The notes under the pieces: model-generated
Told to the model about the DNA's origin: nothing
Seen by the model: only the letters and a program-made list of their open reading frames with translations
The model's database searches: none
Made by a program: the position numbers and the translations under genes
Part shown: positions 1 to 5,349 of the stretch, piece after piece
Layout: every line of letters starts with the position of its first letter
Position numbering within the stretch: the stretch's first letter is position 1
NCBI GenBank assembly: GCA_023380575.1
Contig: JAMCRM010000116.1
Location: 2,777-8,298 of the forward strand
DNA from: Acidobacteriota bacterium
GTDB taxonomy: Bacteria; Acidobacteriota; Terriglobia; Bryobacterales; Bryobacteraceae
Direction: 5' to 3'
Length of the DNA stretch: 5,522 nt

Positions 1-32
1 CAGCTTGAGGAACTGCTCGCGCCGGGGATGGA

Positions 33-539
33 GTGGTGGTGTGTCTGGTGGAACCGATTCGCGCCGGGGGTCGGGTTCTCGCTCCCGAAGGAAGCCTGTT
101 CGAGGGCCGCGTAGCCCAATCGACGCCACCACGGCGGCTTCTGCGGCCAGCCAAATTACGGGTGAATTTCAACCGGTTGCTATTGCCCGGAGGTGCGAGC
201 GTACCGGTATCGACTGTGCTCAGCGCCGTCGATGCCGACCGGGGCGCGGGTGACCGGCTGGATTCGGAAGGCGCCGTCTCAGGCGGCACGGCAGGCAAGA
301 AACGGTTCGCTATCGACCTCGGGGTGGCCTACGCCACGGGCAAGATTGCCGATGACCTTCTGGAAGAGGGCATCAAATGGGGCTTTGGCGCCGCGGTTTC
401 CGGAACGGCTGCCACGGTGGCTCGTTACACCGGCATCGGGACAGGCTTCGTTTTTCTGGTAATCCAGCGCGGCCACGATGTGCGCCTGCCCCGGTACACG
501 GAACTGGAGTTGACGTTCAGCCGTCCGGCAACGTTTTAG
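33..539 (+). CDS. 3' part of an unnamed acidobacterial-type protein, probably frameshifted upstream
   Basis: I do not recognise a named family. The frame is open from 9 to the TAG at 537-539 and is closed upstream by TGA at 6-8. Three consecutive GTG codons (33, 36, 39) are the only plausible starts and have no convincing ribosome site. Counting from 33 (168 aa), residues 1-65 read as a beta-rich module with RVLAPEGSLFEGRV at 14-27 and a second strand-like stretch KLRVNFNRLLLPGG at 41-54. A glycine- and alanine-rich stretch follows at about 117-145, and the end is GHDVRLPRYTELELTFSRP. The codons just before 33 read ARAGDG, which matches AAAGDM in the 437-aa protein encoded at 3271-1958, so homology appears to begin upstream of the GTG codons. 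I therefore see the 3' end of a longer gene that is frameshifted or decayed. A short genuine GTG-started protein is the alternative. The overall pattern (a strand pair around 'P-x-G-S/T-x-x-x-G/C-R', then a 'LP-x-x-T-x-l-x-l' tail) recalls the VirB10/TrbI C-terminal barrel, but that is only a hypothesis. Confidence 0.6.
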   Translation: MVVCLVEPIRAGGRVLAPEGSLFEGRVAQSTPPRRLLRPAKLRVNFNRLLLPGGASVPVSTVLSAVDADRGAGDRLDSEGAVSGGTAGKKRFAIDLGVAYATGKIADDLLEEGIKWGFGAAVSGTAATVARYTGIGTGFVFLVIQRGHDVRLPRYTELELTFSRPATF

Positions 540-564
540 CGTATGCGGCCATTTACAGAAGGGT

Positions 565-570
565 TATGAT
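565..570 (+). promoter_or_regulatory. possible -10 element (TATGAT) for the zinc-ribbon operon
   Basis: TATGAT matches the sigma-70 -10 consensus at five of six bases and lies in the 67-base gap between the TAG at 539 and the ATG at 607, which would give a leader of about 30 nt. No good -35 hexamer lies 16-18 bases upstream. TTTACA at 552-557 resembles a -35 but is only 7 bases away. This is weak support for a promoter here. Confidence 0.25.
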
Positions 571-591
571 GTAGGCAGAAGAGGAGTGGTC

Positions 592-599
592 AAGGAGGA
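592..599 (+). promoter_or_regulatory. strong Shine-Dalgarno sequence (AAGGAGGA)
   Basis: AAGGAGGA is nearly a full complement of the 16S rRNA tail and is spaced 7 nt from the ATG at 607. It decides the start of the zinc-ribbon gene: the in-frame GTG at 586 lies upstream of this site and is rejected. It is by far the best ribosome site in the window and suggests high translation of a small protein. Confidence 0.85.
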
Positions 600-606
600 A
601 TCGATC

Positions 607-771
607 ATGCCTCATTACGTTTTCTTCTGCCAGGATTGCCAGAAAGAGTTTACCCGGGTTCTTCACATCTCCGATCTGGAAAAAGGCGATATCGCGTGTC
701 CGGACTGCGGCGGTAAGAACGTCACCCAGAAAGTGGCAGCTTTCGCCGCCGTAACGTCCAAAAAGAGCTAA
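607..771 (+). CDS. FmdB-family zinc-ribbon small protein
   Basis: A 54-aa protein with two CxxC knuckles, C8-x2-C11 and C31-x2-C34, separated by 19 residues, which is the expected layout of a single treble-clef or ribbon zinc site. The N-terminus MPHYVFFC follows the FmdB pattern (MPxYxxxC), in which an aromatic-rich strand leads into the first knuckle. The tail AVTSKKS resembles the short FmdB-like proteins I know from acidobacteria and deltaproteobacteria. The family name comes from a putative regulator of formamidase; most members, including short ones like this, have no proven role, and a ribosome- or nucleic-acid-associated function is only a guess. No signal peptide is visible, so it should be cytoplasmic. 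The start is fixed by the Shine-Dalgarno at 592-599. Its TAA ends 2 nt before the TTG start of the next gene, so the two are almost certainly co-transcribed. Confidence 0.9.
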   Translation: MPHYVFFCQDCQKEFTRVLHISDLEKGDIACPDCGGKNVTQKVAAFAAVTSKKS

Positions 772-773
772 GC

Positions 774-1322
774 TTGCGGATCAGGCCCGACCATCCGCTG
801 CGGCGGCTGTTTAATAACTTGGTGGAACGGGAGTTGCCCGCCGACCCGGAGGTGGCAACCTACGTCGCGGATTTGCTGGCCGGTTTTGTCCACGTAGACG
901 ATTTATATCGCATCCGCAATGCGCGTGGTAGACGCCTCGAAGACGTAGCGGAGATGCTGGTGGAGTCAAATCCGCTACTCCAGGCCGCCTCCTTCGACCG
1001 CGAACGGGAAGTCCGCAAGCACATCGGCGACTACACCCTCTTCGTGACAGGCATGTTTCCGGAGTACGTGGCGGCGCTGCCCCGCCGGGGTTTGCGGCCG
1101 GACAGCATCGTGGATTACGTCAAGGCGGGCAAGGAATCCTACCGCATCGTGGCAGCCTTCGATCAGTTCGAATACCGCGATGTAGCTCCGCTTTTCCGCA
1201 AACTGGCGGAACAATTCGAGTACTGCGTCTACGGGCTGAACCGCGTAAAGGGCGATCTGGAAGCCATGCGCGAGGAGCACTACCGCACGTGGCGGTGCGG
1301 CTTGCTGGAGAACTCCGGGTGA
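774..1322 (+). CDS. conserved hypothetical protein, helical, 182 aa
   Basis: I do not recognise a named family, though the sequence looks like a conserved hypothetical found in acidobacteria and planctomycetes. It starts at TTG 774, chosen because the conserved-looking N-terminus RPDHPLRRLF follows directly and because the site sits 2 nt after the upstream stop. AAAGAG at 762-767 could serve as a weak ribosome site. The protein appears mainly alpha-helical, cytoplasmic, charged, and without signal peptide or membrane segment. The most distinctive stretches are DREREVRKHIGDYTLFVTGMFPE (residues 75-97, given here in its conserved-looking form DRERE, HIGDYTLF and GMFPE), DYVKAGKESY (114-123) and LAEQFEYCVYGLNRVK (144-159). 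It has only two cysteines, C151 and C175, and no obvious catalytic motif. Coupling to the zinc-ribbon gene suggests a shared process. It converges on the DUF1080 gene with 3 nt between the two stop codons, leaving no room for an intergenic terminator. Confidence 0.85.
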   Translation: MRIRPDHPLRRLFNNLVERELPADPEVATYVADLLAGFVHVDDLYRIRNARGRRLEDVAEMLVESNPLLQAASFDREREVRKHIGDYTLFVTGMFPEYVAALPRRGLRPDSIVDYVKAGKESYRIVAAFDQFEYRDVAPLFRKLAEQFEYCVYGLNRVKGDLEAMREEHYRTWRCGLLENSG

Positions 1323-1325
1323 AGG

Positions 1326-1961
1326 CTACCTGATCTCGCGGTAGGCGATGTCGCGCAGCCCGGCCCGGGTGGTGTAGGAGGCAATGCCGAAGGGCTTCGA
1401 AAGATAGATCTCGCCTTCCCGCAGGCTGATGACGCGCTTGGCCAACTCCACCTTGATCACCTGTTCGTCATCGATCCAGGCCGTAATGGCCTTATCCGTC
1501 ACGCGCAGCCGGAAGGCGTACCAGCGGCCCTGTTCGAATTGCATGGAGCGCGTGGTTTCGTTCTCAGACGCATCCAGTCCGTCCAGGCTGGAGAGCCCCA
1601 CGACATCTCCACCCCAGCCTCCGTTGATCCAGGAGCAGTAGGAATCTCCCACCGGAAAGGTGATGCCGGCGAAGAAGTCGCTGCCCTCCAGCCGTGCGGC
1701 TTCCAACCGAACCTCGTAGTTGGACGTCGGAAATTGCCCCGCCCAGTTCACGCCGGTCAGCAGCCCGGTTCCGAGGATGATGGCGTCCTTTTCCACGCGC
1801 ACCTCGCCCTGTCCCATAAACGGCGTCTCCTTCCAGCCCGCCAGCGACTTGCCGTCGAACATGGAGTGCCAGTCACTCTTCGTGTTCTGAGCCGGAAGAC
1901 CGGTTACCAGCCAGAAGTTCGCCACCATCAGCGGCAGCCAGATACGTAATCGCCAGATCAT
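1326..1961 (-). CDS. exported DUF1080 (3-keto-disaccharide hydrolase-like) protein
   Basis: A 211-aa protein with an N-terminal signal peptide: basic start MIWRLR, a hydrophobic core to about residue 20, and a likely cleavage after A24 in GLPAQ. The mature part opens with WHSMFDGKSLAGWK (31-44), the hallmark opening of PF06439, followed by strand-rich sequence typical of its concanavalin/LamG-like jelly roll: NYEVRLEAAR (81-90), DFFAGITFPVG (95-105), GRWYAFRLRVTDKAITAWID (145-164) and a closing GLRDIAYREI. Some family members hydrolyse 3-keto-glucosides; many others are uncharacterised or serve as sugar-binding domains, so the exact activity is uncertain. Length fits a single-domain member. 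The start is ATG 1961, whose A-TG overlaps the TGA of the upstream gene as ATGA; a TTG at 1985 would extend the protein by eight residues ahead of the signal peptide and is less likely. Translation probably depends on coupling, as no good Shine-Dalgarno is seen. Confidence 0.88.
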   Translation of the reverse strand: MIWRLRIWLPLMVANFWLVTGLPAQNTKSDWHSMFDGKSLAGWKETPFMGQGEVRVEKDAIILGTGLLTGVNWAGQFPTSNYEVRLEAARLEGSDFFAGITFPVGDSYCSWINGGWGGDVVGLSSLDGLDASENETTRSMQFEQGRWYAFRLRVTDKAITAWIDDEQVIKVELAKRVISLREGEIYLSKPFGIASYTTRAGLRDIAYREIR

Positions 1962-3271
1962 AGTTCTATTTTCGCAGTCACCCAATCCGAATGAAGGCCG
2001 CTTTGGATAACGTAATCGTCACCGGCGGGCTCAAATGACGTAAGCCACAAGTTCTGCCCTGCTTCGACCGGTCGGATCTGTATTTTCTTCGATCGCCGAC
2101 GCGGCGCTTCCTCAGTAGCCATCTCGCGGTCCGCGAAGATGGCGCGCGGTCCTCCCGCCGTCATGAGACTCTCCAGCCGCAGCAGGAGGTCCACACGCTG
2201 CAACGGCACGAGCTTCCCCAGGGGGCCCGGGTCCCGGCTGTGATAATACCTGCGGACCCGCAGGATGCGGCAGACCAGCGGCGTTCCCTTCGGGGCCAGG
2301 CGTTTCGACCCGTCCGCCAAATCGGTTGTAAGCGCCGCTCTGACCATGTCCCCAGCCGCCGCCGTGGCTACGTGGATATCTTTGGCCAGGGCCAGGCCGA
2401 AGCGAAGTCCGGCGGGAAGAGGCTCTTGCACTTGTTTCGCGGCGGCTTTTTCTGAAGGTTCGTCCGGCGAAGCGTCAAACTTGACCGTGGATTCCCCCAG
2501 AAACTCACGGCAGCCCGAATATACCGTGCGGTTCTCCATCTCCGATCCGTTGAGGTCTTTGATATGCAGGAGGGTATCGGAAGGCAGCAGGAAACCGGAG
2601 CCACTCAGCCGGAACCGGCCGTAGTTCATCGTGGTGGCGGCTTCGCAGGAACCGGTCTTCGTCGAGAGCTGGCTGGTTCGCACCGTCAACCGAACCAGGT
2701 CCGCGGTCTCGGGATCTGCCAGCACGGTACCTTCGTATGCCGTTGTTACCGCGCTTGTTTCGGACCGGAACTCGTAATGACTCCCTCCCAGAGGTACCCG
2801 GTACCGGAATTGCGCCAACCTTCGCCCCTGGTCCGTGACATCGCCGGCGTACGAGAAGCTCGCGCTGTCCGAACGGAACACCAGGTTGAGAAAGCCCTGG
2901 AAATAACCGGTTGACACGACCCCGTCGTTGACCACATCGGAGAGATTTCGGTCCTTGAACTGGCTTTCACCCGTCCAGGAGTAGACCTCGCGCTTATGGG
3001 CGATCGCCACCTCCAGCCGGAGGCGGTCCGCGGTAGTGGGCAGCAGCTTCCACCCGGTGTGGCGCGACCGCTCAAGTTCCTCACAGTCATGCGCGTAGAT
3101 GAACTGCTCGGGCGCGAATTGCAAGCGATCGATCGTCTGGATACACAGGTAGCGGGGGATCTGGTCCACCGTGCGCAGCACCTTTTCGCGGACCCGCGAC
3201 AGCAGTTCGCTTCTATCCATCTGTGCCAGCAACGGCGCGGCCAGCCCCACCAACAAAAGCAGTTTCCGCAT
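1958..3271 (-). CDS. exported acidobacterial-type conserved hypothetical protein, 437 aa
   Basis: There is no named family that I can assign. A clear signal peptide (MRKLLLLVGLAAPLLA, cleavage after A16) sends it across the inner membrane. Residues 19-60 carry a helical start and then IPRYLCIQTIDR with C43, followed by C63 in HDCEEL; these cysteines, and C209 with C254, could form disulfides. Residues 75-265 read as a long antiparallel beta region (DRLRLEVAIAHKREVYSW, RRLAQFRYRVP, DLVRLTVRT), reminiscent of the lipoprotein-carrier or outer-membrane sorting folds, though I see no firm motif. A charged linker at 266-285 leads to a second module (286-372) with AAAGDMVRAALTTDLADG and RLAPKGTPLVCRI, which aligns by eye with the protein encoded at 33-539. 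The start ATG 3271 is well placed behind a sigma-70-like promoter but has only a weak GGGA ribosome site. It is the first gene of a two-gene unit with the DUF1080 gene. Confidence 0.87.
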   Translation of the reverse strand: MRKLLLLVGLAAPLLAQMDRSELLSRVREKVLRTVDQIPRYLCIQTIDRLQFAPEQFIYAHDCEELERSRHTGWKLLPTTADRLRLEVAIAHKREVYSWTGESQFKDRNLSDVVNDGVVSTGYFQGFLNLVFRSDSASFSYAGDVTDQGRRLAQFRYRVPLGGSHYEFRSETSAVTTAYEGTVLADPETADLVRLTVRTSQLSTKTGSCEAATTMNYGRFRLSGSGFLLPSDTLLHIKDLNGSEMENRTVYSGCREFLGESTVKFDASPDEPSEKAAAKQVQEPLPAGLRFGLALAKDIHVATAAAGDMVRAALTTDLADGSKRLAPKGTPLVCRILRVRRYYHSRDPGPLGKLVPLQRVDLLLRLESLMTAGGPRAIFADREMATEEAPRRRSKKIQIRPVEAGQNLWLTSFEPAGDDYVIQSGLHSDWVTAKIEL

Positions 3272-3291
3272 ATTCCCGCGCCACCGCGGCC

Positions 3292-3321
3292 ATTATGAAA
3301 CTCTTTATCTGACGGCGTCAA
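3292..3321 (-). promoter_or_regulatory. predicted sigma-70-type promoter of the 437-aa / DUF1080 operon
   Basis: On the minus strand, TTGACG (3321-3316) and CATAAT (3297-3292) each match the sigma-70 consensus at five of six positions, with an 18-base spacer. Transcription would start near 3285, giving a leader of about 14 nt before the ATG at 3271. It is the best promoter-like pair I found in the window. Confidence 0.55.
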
Positions 3322-3333
3322 TGCCTGTATCAT
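3305..3333 (+). promoter_or_regulatory. possible weak promoter for the mutarotase-like gene
   Basis: TATCAT (3328-3333) matches the -10 consensus at five of six bases. The best -35 at a 17-base spacer is TTATCT (3305-3310), only three of six. Transcription would begin near 3340, so a start at ATG 3344 would be nearly leaderless and ATG 3332 would lie inside the promoter. Confidence 0.3.
3310..3320 (+). repeat. 11-bp inverted repeat TGACG-g-CGTCA, possible operator
   Basis: Two perfect 5-base arms around one central base sit in the divergent gap and overlap the minus-strand -35 hexamer at 3316-3321. A dimeric regulator bound here could block the operon to the left and, from its distance, also influence the gene to the right. 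The arms are short, so chance is a real alternative. Confidence 0.3.
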
Positions 3334-3343
3334 GGATCCACAT

Positions 3344-4420
3344 ATGAAACAGATCGAGTACCACGGCCGCCGCGCCGTGCGATTGGAGAACGACAAGCTG
3401 CGTGTCACGCTGCTGGTGGAAGGCGGCCACGTCGCCGAAATCGCGGACCAGGCCAGCGGAGTGAATCCGCTGTGGACCCCGCCGTGGCCCAGCATCGAAC
3501 CCTCCGCCTACAGCCTCGAGAAGTATCCGCTTTATGGAACCGACTCAGAGGCGAAGCTTTTGTCGGGTATCATGGGGCATAACCTGTGCCTGGACTTGTT
3601 CGGCGGGCCGGGGCCCGAAGAGGCCGCCGCTGGTTTTACCGCGCACGGAGAGGCCTCGGTGCTGCCCTATACCTTCGCCGAGGACGGTACCGGCCTGGTG
3701 GCCACCCTCACCATGCCTTTGGCGCAATTGCGCTTCGAACGGCGCATCCGCCTGGCGCCGCAGGGAACCGCAGTGCAATTTACCGAGACCGTGGAAAACC
3801 TGACCTCTTTCGACCGCCCCCTGGCGTGGACCCAGCACGTGACCCTGGGGCCGCCTTTCCTGGAGCGCGGCAGCACGCAGTTCCGCCTCACCGCCACCCG
3901 CGCCAAGACCTTCGAAAAGGATGGCTGGGAAGGCCGCGGCGGACAGAAACTCAATACGGAATTCGAGTGGCCGTTTTGCCCCGCGGCAAACGGCGGCACG
4001 CTAGACCTGCGCGTCTACAACAGCGCGCCCGTTTCCGGCGGCATCACTACGCAACTGATGGACCCTGCGCGCGAGCAGGCCTTCTTCATCGCTTACTCCC
4101 CGGCTTCCCGCCTGGCCTTCGGTTACGTCTGGCAGCGCGAGGACTTCCCCTGGATGGCGCGTTGGGAGGAGAACCACTGCCGCGCAGCAACGCCCTGGAA
4201 CAGCCGGGCCATGACCTGCGGGATGGAATTCGGCGCCTCCCCCATGCCCGAAAGCCGGCGCGAGATGGTGGAGCGCGGTAAGCTCTTCGGTGTGCCCGCC
4301 TACCGCTGGCTGGGCGCCAAATCGCGCATACAGGTAAAATACTGCGCCTTCCTGGTGAACGCCGCCGCCATTCCTGAAAAGGTGGTGTGGGAGGGAGACC
4401 GCGGCTACCTGGCCATGTAG
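3344..4420 (+). CDS. galactose mutarotase-fold (aldose epimerase-like) protein
   Basis: A 358-aa cytoplasmic protein without signal peptide. It appears to be a supersandwich protein of the galactose mutarotase-like superfamily: an opening strand with RLENDKLRVTLLVEGGHVAEI, then MGHNLCLDLFGG (77-88), FTAHGEASVLPY with H101, WTQHVTLGPPFLE with H165 (162-174), FGYVWQREDFPW (259-270), RWEENH (273-278) and GMEFG with E295 (293-297). H101, H165 and E295 fall where aldose 1-epimerases place their two histidines and catalytic glutamate, but the surrounding motifs differ from GalM, so the substrate is unknown and it may act on an unusual sugar or sugar acid. I chose ATG 3344 because GGA at 3334-3336 is 7 nt upstream and the conserved-looking KQIEYHGRRAVRLEN begins there; ATG 3332 would add four residues without a ribosome site. 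The neighbouring sugar transporter supports a role in carbohydrate use. Its end overlaps the convergent binding-protein gene by 16 bases. Confidence 0.85.
   Translation: MKQIEYHGRRAVRLENDKLRVTLLVEGGHVAEIADQASGVNPLWTPPWPSIEPSAYSLEKYPLYGTDSEAKLLSGIMGHNLCLDLFGGPGPEEAAAGFTAHGEASVLPYTFAEDGTGLVATLTMPLAQLRFERRIRLAPQGTAVQFTETVENLTSFDRPLAWTQHVTLGPPFLERGSTQFRLTATRAKTFEKDGWEGRGGQKLNTEFEWPFCPAANGGTLDLRVYNSAPVSGGITTQLMDPAREQAFFIAYSPASRLAFGYVWQREDFPWMARWEENHCRAATPWNSRAMTCGMEFGASPMPESRREMVERGKLFGVPAYRWLGAKSRIQVKYCAFLVNAAAIPEKVVWEGDRGYLAM
4405..4420. repeat. 16-bp near-palindrome holding both stop codons of convergent genes
   Basis: The stretch pairs with its own reverse complement at seven of eight positions per arm, with one mismatch. 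Each strand ends in TAG, so the plus gene ends Y-L-A-M and the minus gene Y-M-A-R from the same bases. There is no loop and no following T-run, so it is not a standard terminator. Confidence 0.7.
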
Positions 4421-5349
4421 CGGTCCACGTTCTCCCGGGTAACCAGTTGGAACGGGATGAGCACCTGTTTCTGGTAGGGCTGACGGGTGGCGATTTTGAC
4501 AGCGGTCTCGATAGCCGTGCCGCCCTGTCCCTTGGCGTCCTGGAATACGGTGGCATCCAGGCGGCCTGCCTTCACTGCTTCGAGAGCGTCGGCGATGGCG
4601 TCTACGCTGGCCACCACGACTTTATCTTTCATCCTGGCCTGCTCCAGCGCGAGCACCGCCCCCATGCCCATCTCATCGTTGTGGGCGAACACTGCGTTAA
4701 TCGCGCTTCCGTAGGATTGGATCCAGTTCTCCATCAGGGTCACGCCCTTGGCGCGGTCCCACTCGGCGGTCTGCTCGGCCAGTAGTTTCAACCCGGGGTA
4801 TTTGGCGAGCACTTCGCGCGCTCCCCGGTCGCGGTCGATCTGCGCGGTCTGGCCCATGAAGCCGTGCATCATGACGACATTCCCGTGGCCCTTCAGGCGG
4901 CGGGCAATGTACTCCATGGCGATGCGGCCCGCCTCTTCGTCGCGTGAACCCACGAACGCCGTCGGCGCGGACCGCGTTTCGGAATTGACGTTGATCACCG
5001 GAATTCCCGCGGCCACGGCCCTATCTACCGCGGGAGAACTGGCCTCCACTTCGCAAGGGTTCAGGACAATCGCATCCACCTTCTGAGCGGTCAGGTTTTC
5101 CACCTGCTGGACCTGCCTTTCGGCGCTGCGCTGGGCGTCGTTGACAATGAGCTGCACGCCCAGTTCCCTGGCCTTCGCCTCCATGGCCTGGTTCAGCATG
5201 ACGATGAACTCCTGGGAAAGGCCCATCAGGGCGACGCCGATAACCAGCGGCTTCTTCCCGCCTTCGGCCGTCTCCGCCGGTTTCCGGCCGCAGGCGGCCA
5301 GCAGGCAAGCCGCCACCGCGACGCCCGCCAGAGTCTTCCTTACCGTCAT
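4405..5349 (-). CDS. sugar ABC transporter substrate-binding lipoprotein, RbsB-like
   Basis: A 314-aa lipoprotein of the monosaccharide-binding family Peripla_BP_4 (ribose/galactose/inositol type), tethered outside the inner membrane and handing sugar to the permease encoded just upstream. The lipobox L17-A18-A19-C20 follows a short basic start and hydrophobic core. The two-lobe pattern is plain: [10 protein letters not shown] (34-43), [12 protein letters not shown] (92-103), [10 protein letters not shown] (115-124), [11 protein letters not shown] (132-142), GNVVMMHG (156-163), the hinge-side [13 protein letters not shown] (219-231), VVASVDA (245-251), DATVFQD (265-271) and the closing [12 protein letters not shown]. 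Compared from memory with E. coli RbsB, the pocket residues N224, D250 and Q270 are kept, while the D-R pair after IPVI is N122-S123 here, so the ligand may not be ribose. ATG 5349 is chosen because it overlaps the permease stop as ATGA and has AGGAG 9 nt upstream; GTG 5373 would precede the signal peptide by eight residues. Gene order permease then binding protein matches rbs-type operons. Confidence 0.93.
   Translation of the reverse strand: MTVRKTLAGVAVAACLLAACGRKPAETAEGGKKPLVIGVALMGLSQEFIVMLNQAMEAKARELGVQLIVNDAQRSAERQVQQVENLTAQKVDAIVLNPCEVEASSPAVDRAVAAGIPVINVNSETRSAPTAFVGSRDEEAGRIAMEYIARRLKGHGNVVMMHGFMGQTAQIDRDRGAREVLAKYPGLKLLAEQTAEWDRAKGVTLMENWIQSYGSAINAVFAHNDEMGMGAVLALEQARMKDKVVVASVDAIADALEAVKAGRLDATVFQDAKGQGGTAIETAVKIATRQPYQKQVLIPFQLVTRENVDRYMAR

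Noticed and set aside
17..69. Direct repeat TCGCGCCGGGG at 17-27 and 59-69
   Set aside because: It is short, GC-rich and spaced by a whole number of codons inside coding sequence; probably codon bias for Arg-Ala-Gly.
5..253. An 82-aa open frame at the left edge, rich in Arg, Ser and Gly
   Set aside because: It overlaps the better-supported frame ending at 539, has the biased composition of a shifted GC-rich frame and no recognisable domain.
552..557. TTTACA as a -35 box
   Set aside because: It is only 7 bases from the TATGAT candidate and has no good -10 at 16-18 bases.
1962..1985. Upstream TTG start at 1985 for the DUF1080 gene
   Set aside because: It would put eight polar residues before the signal peptide and forgo the ATGA overlap at 1958-1961.
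2215..2235. G/C-run palindromic stretch (CCCAGGGGGCCCGGG)
   Set aside because: It lies inside the 437-aa gene and has no T-run or regulatory context.
3332..3349. GGATCC followed by CATATG at a start codon, resembling cloning-vector sites
   Set aside because: Flanking DNA on both sides is natural coding sequence with no vector features; two six-base sites by chance are unremarkable.
2746..3495. A 249-aa minus-strand open frame crossing the divergent promoter
   Set aside because: It is rich in Arg, Trp, Cys and Ser, shadows the 437-aa gene and runs through the intergenic region; no domain.
3586..4281. A 231-aa plus-strand open frame
   Set aside because: It is an Arg/Pro/Ala-rich shifted frame of the mutarotase-like gene.
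4086..4556. A 156-aa minus-strand open frame at the convergent junction
   Set aside because: It is Arg/Pro/Ser-rich and antisense to two convincing genes.
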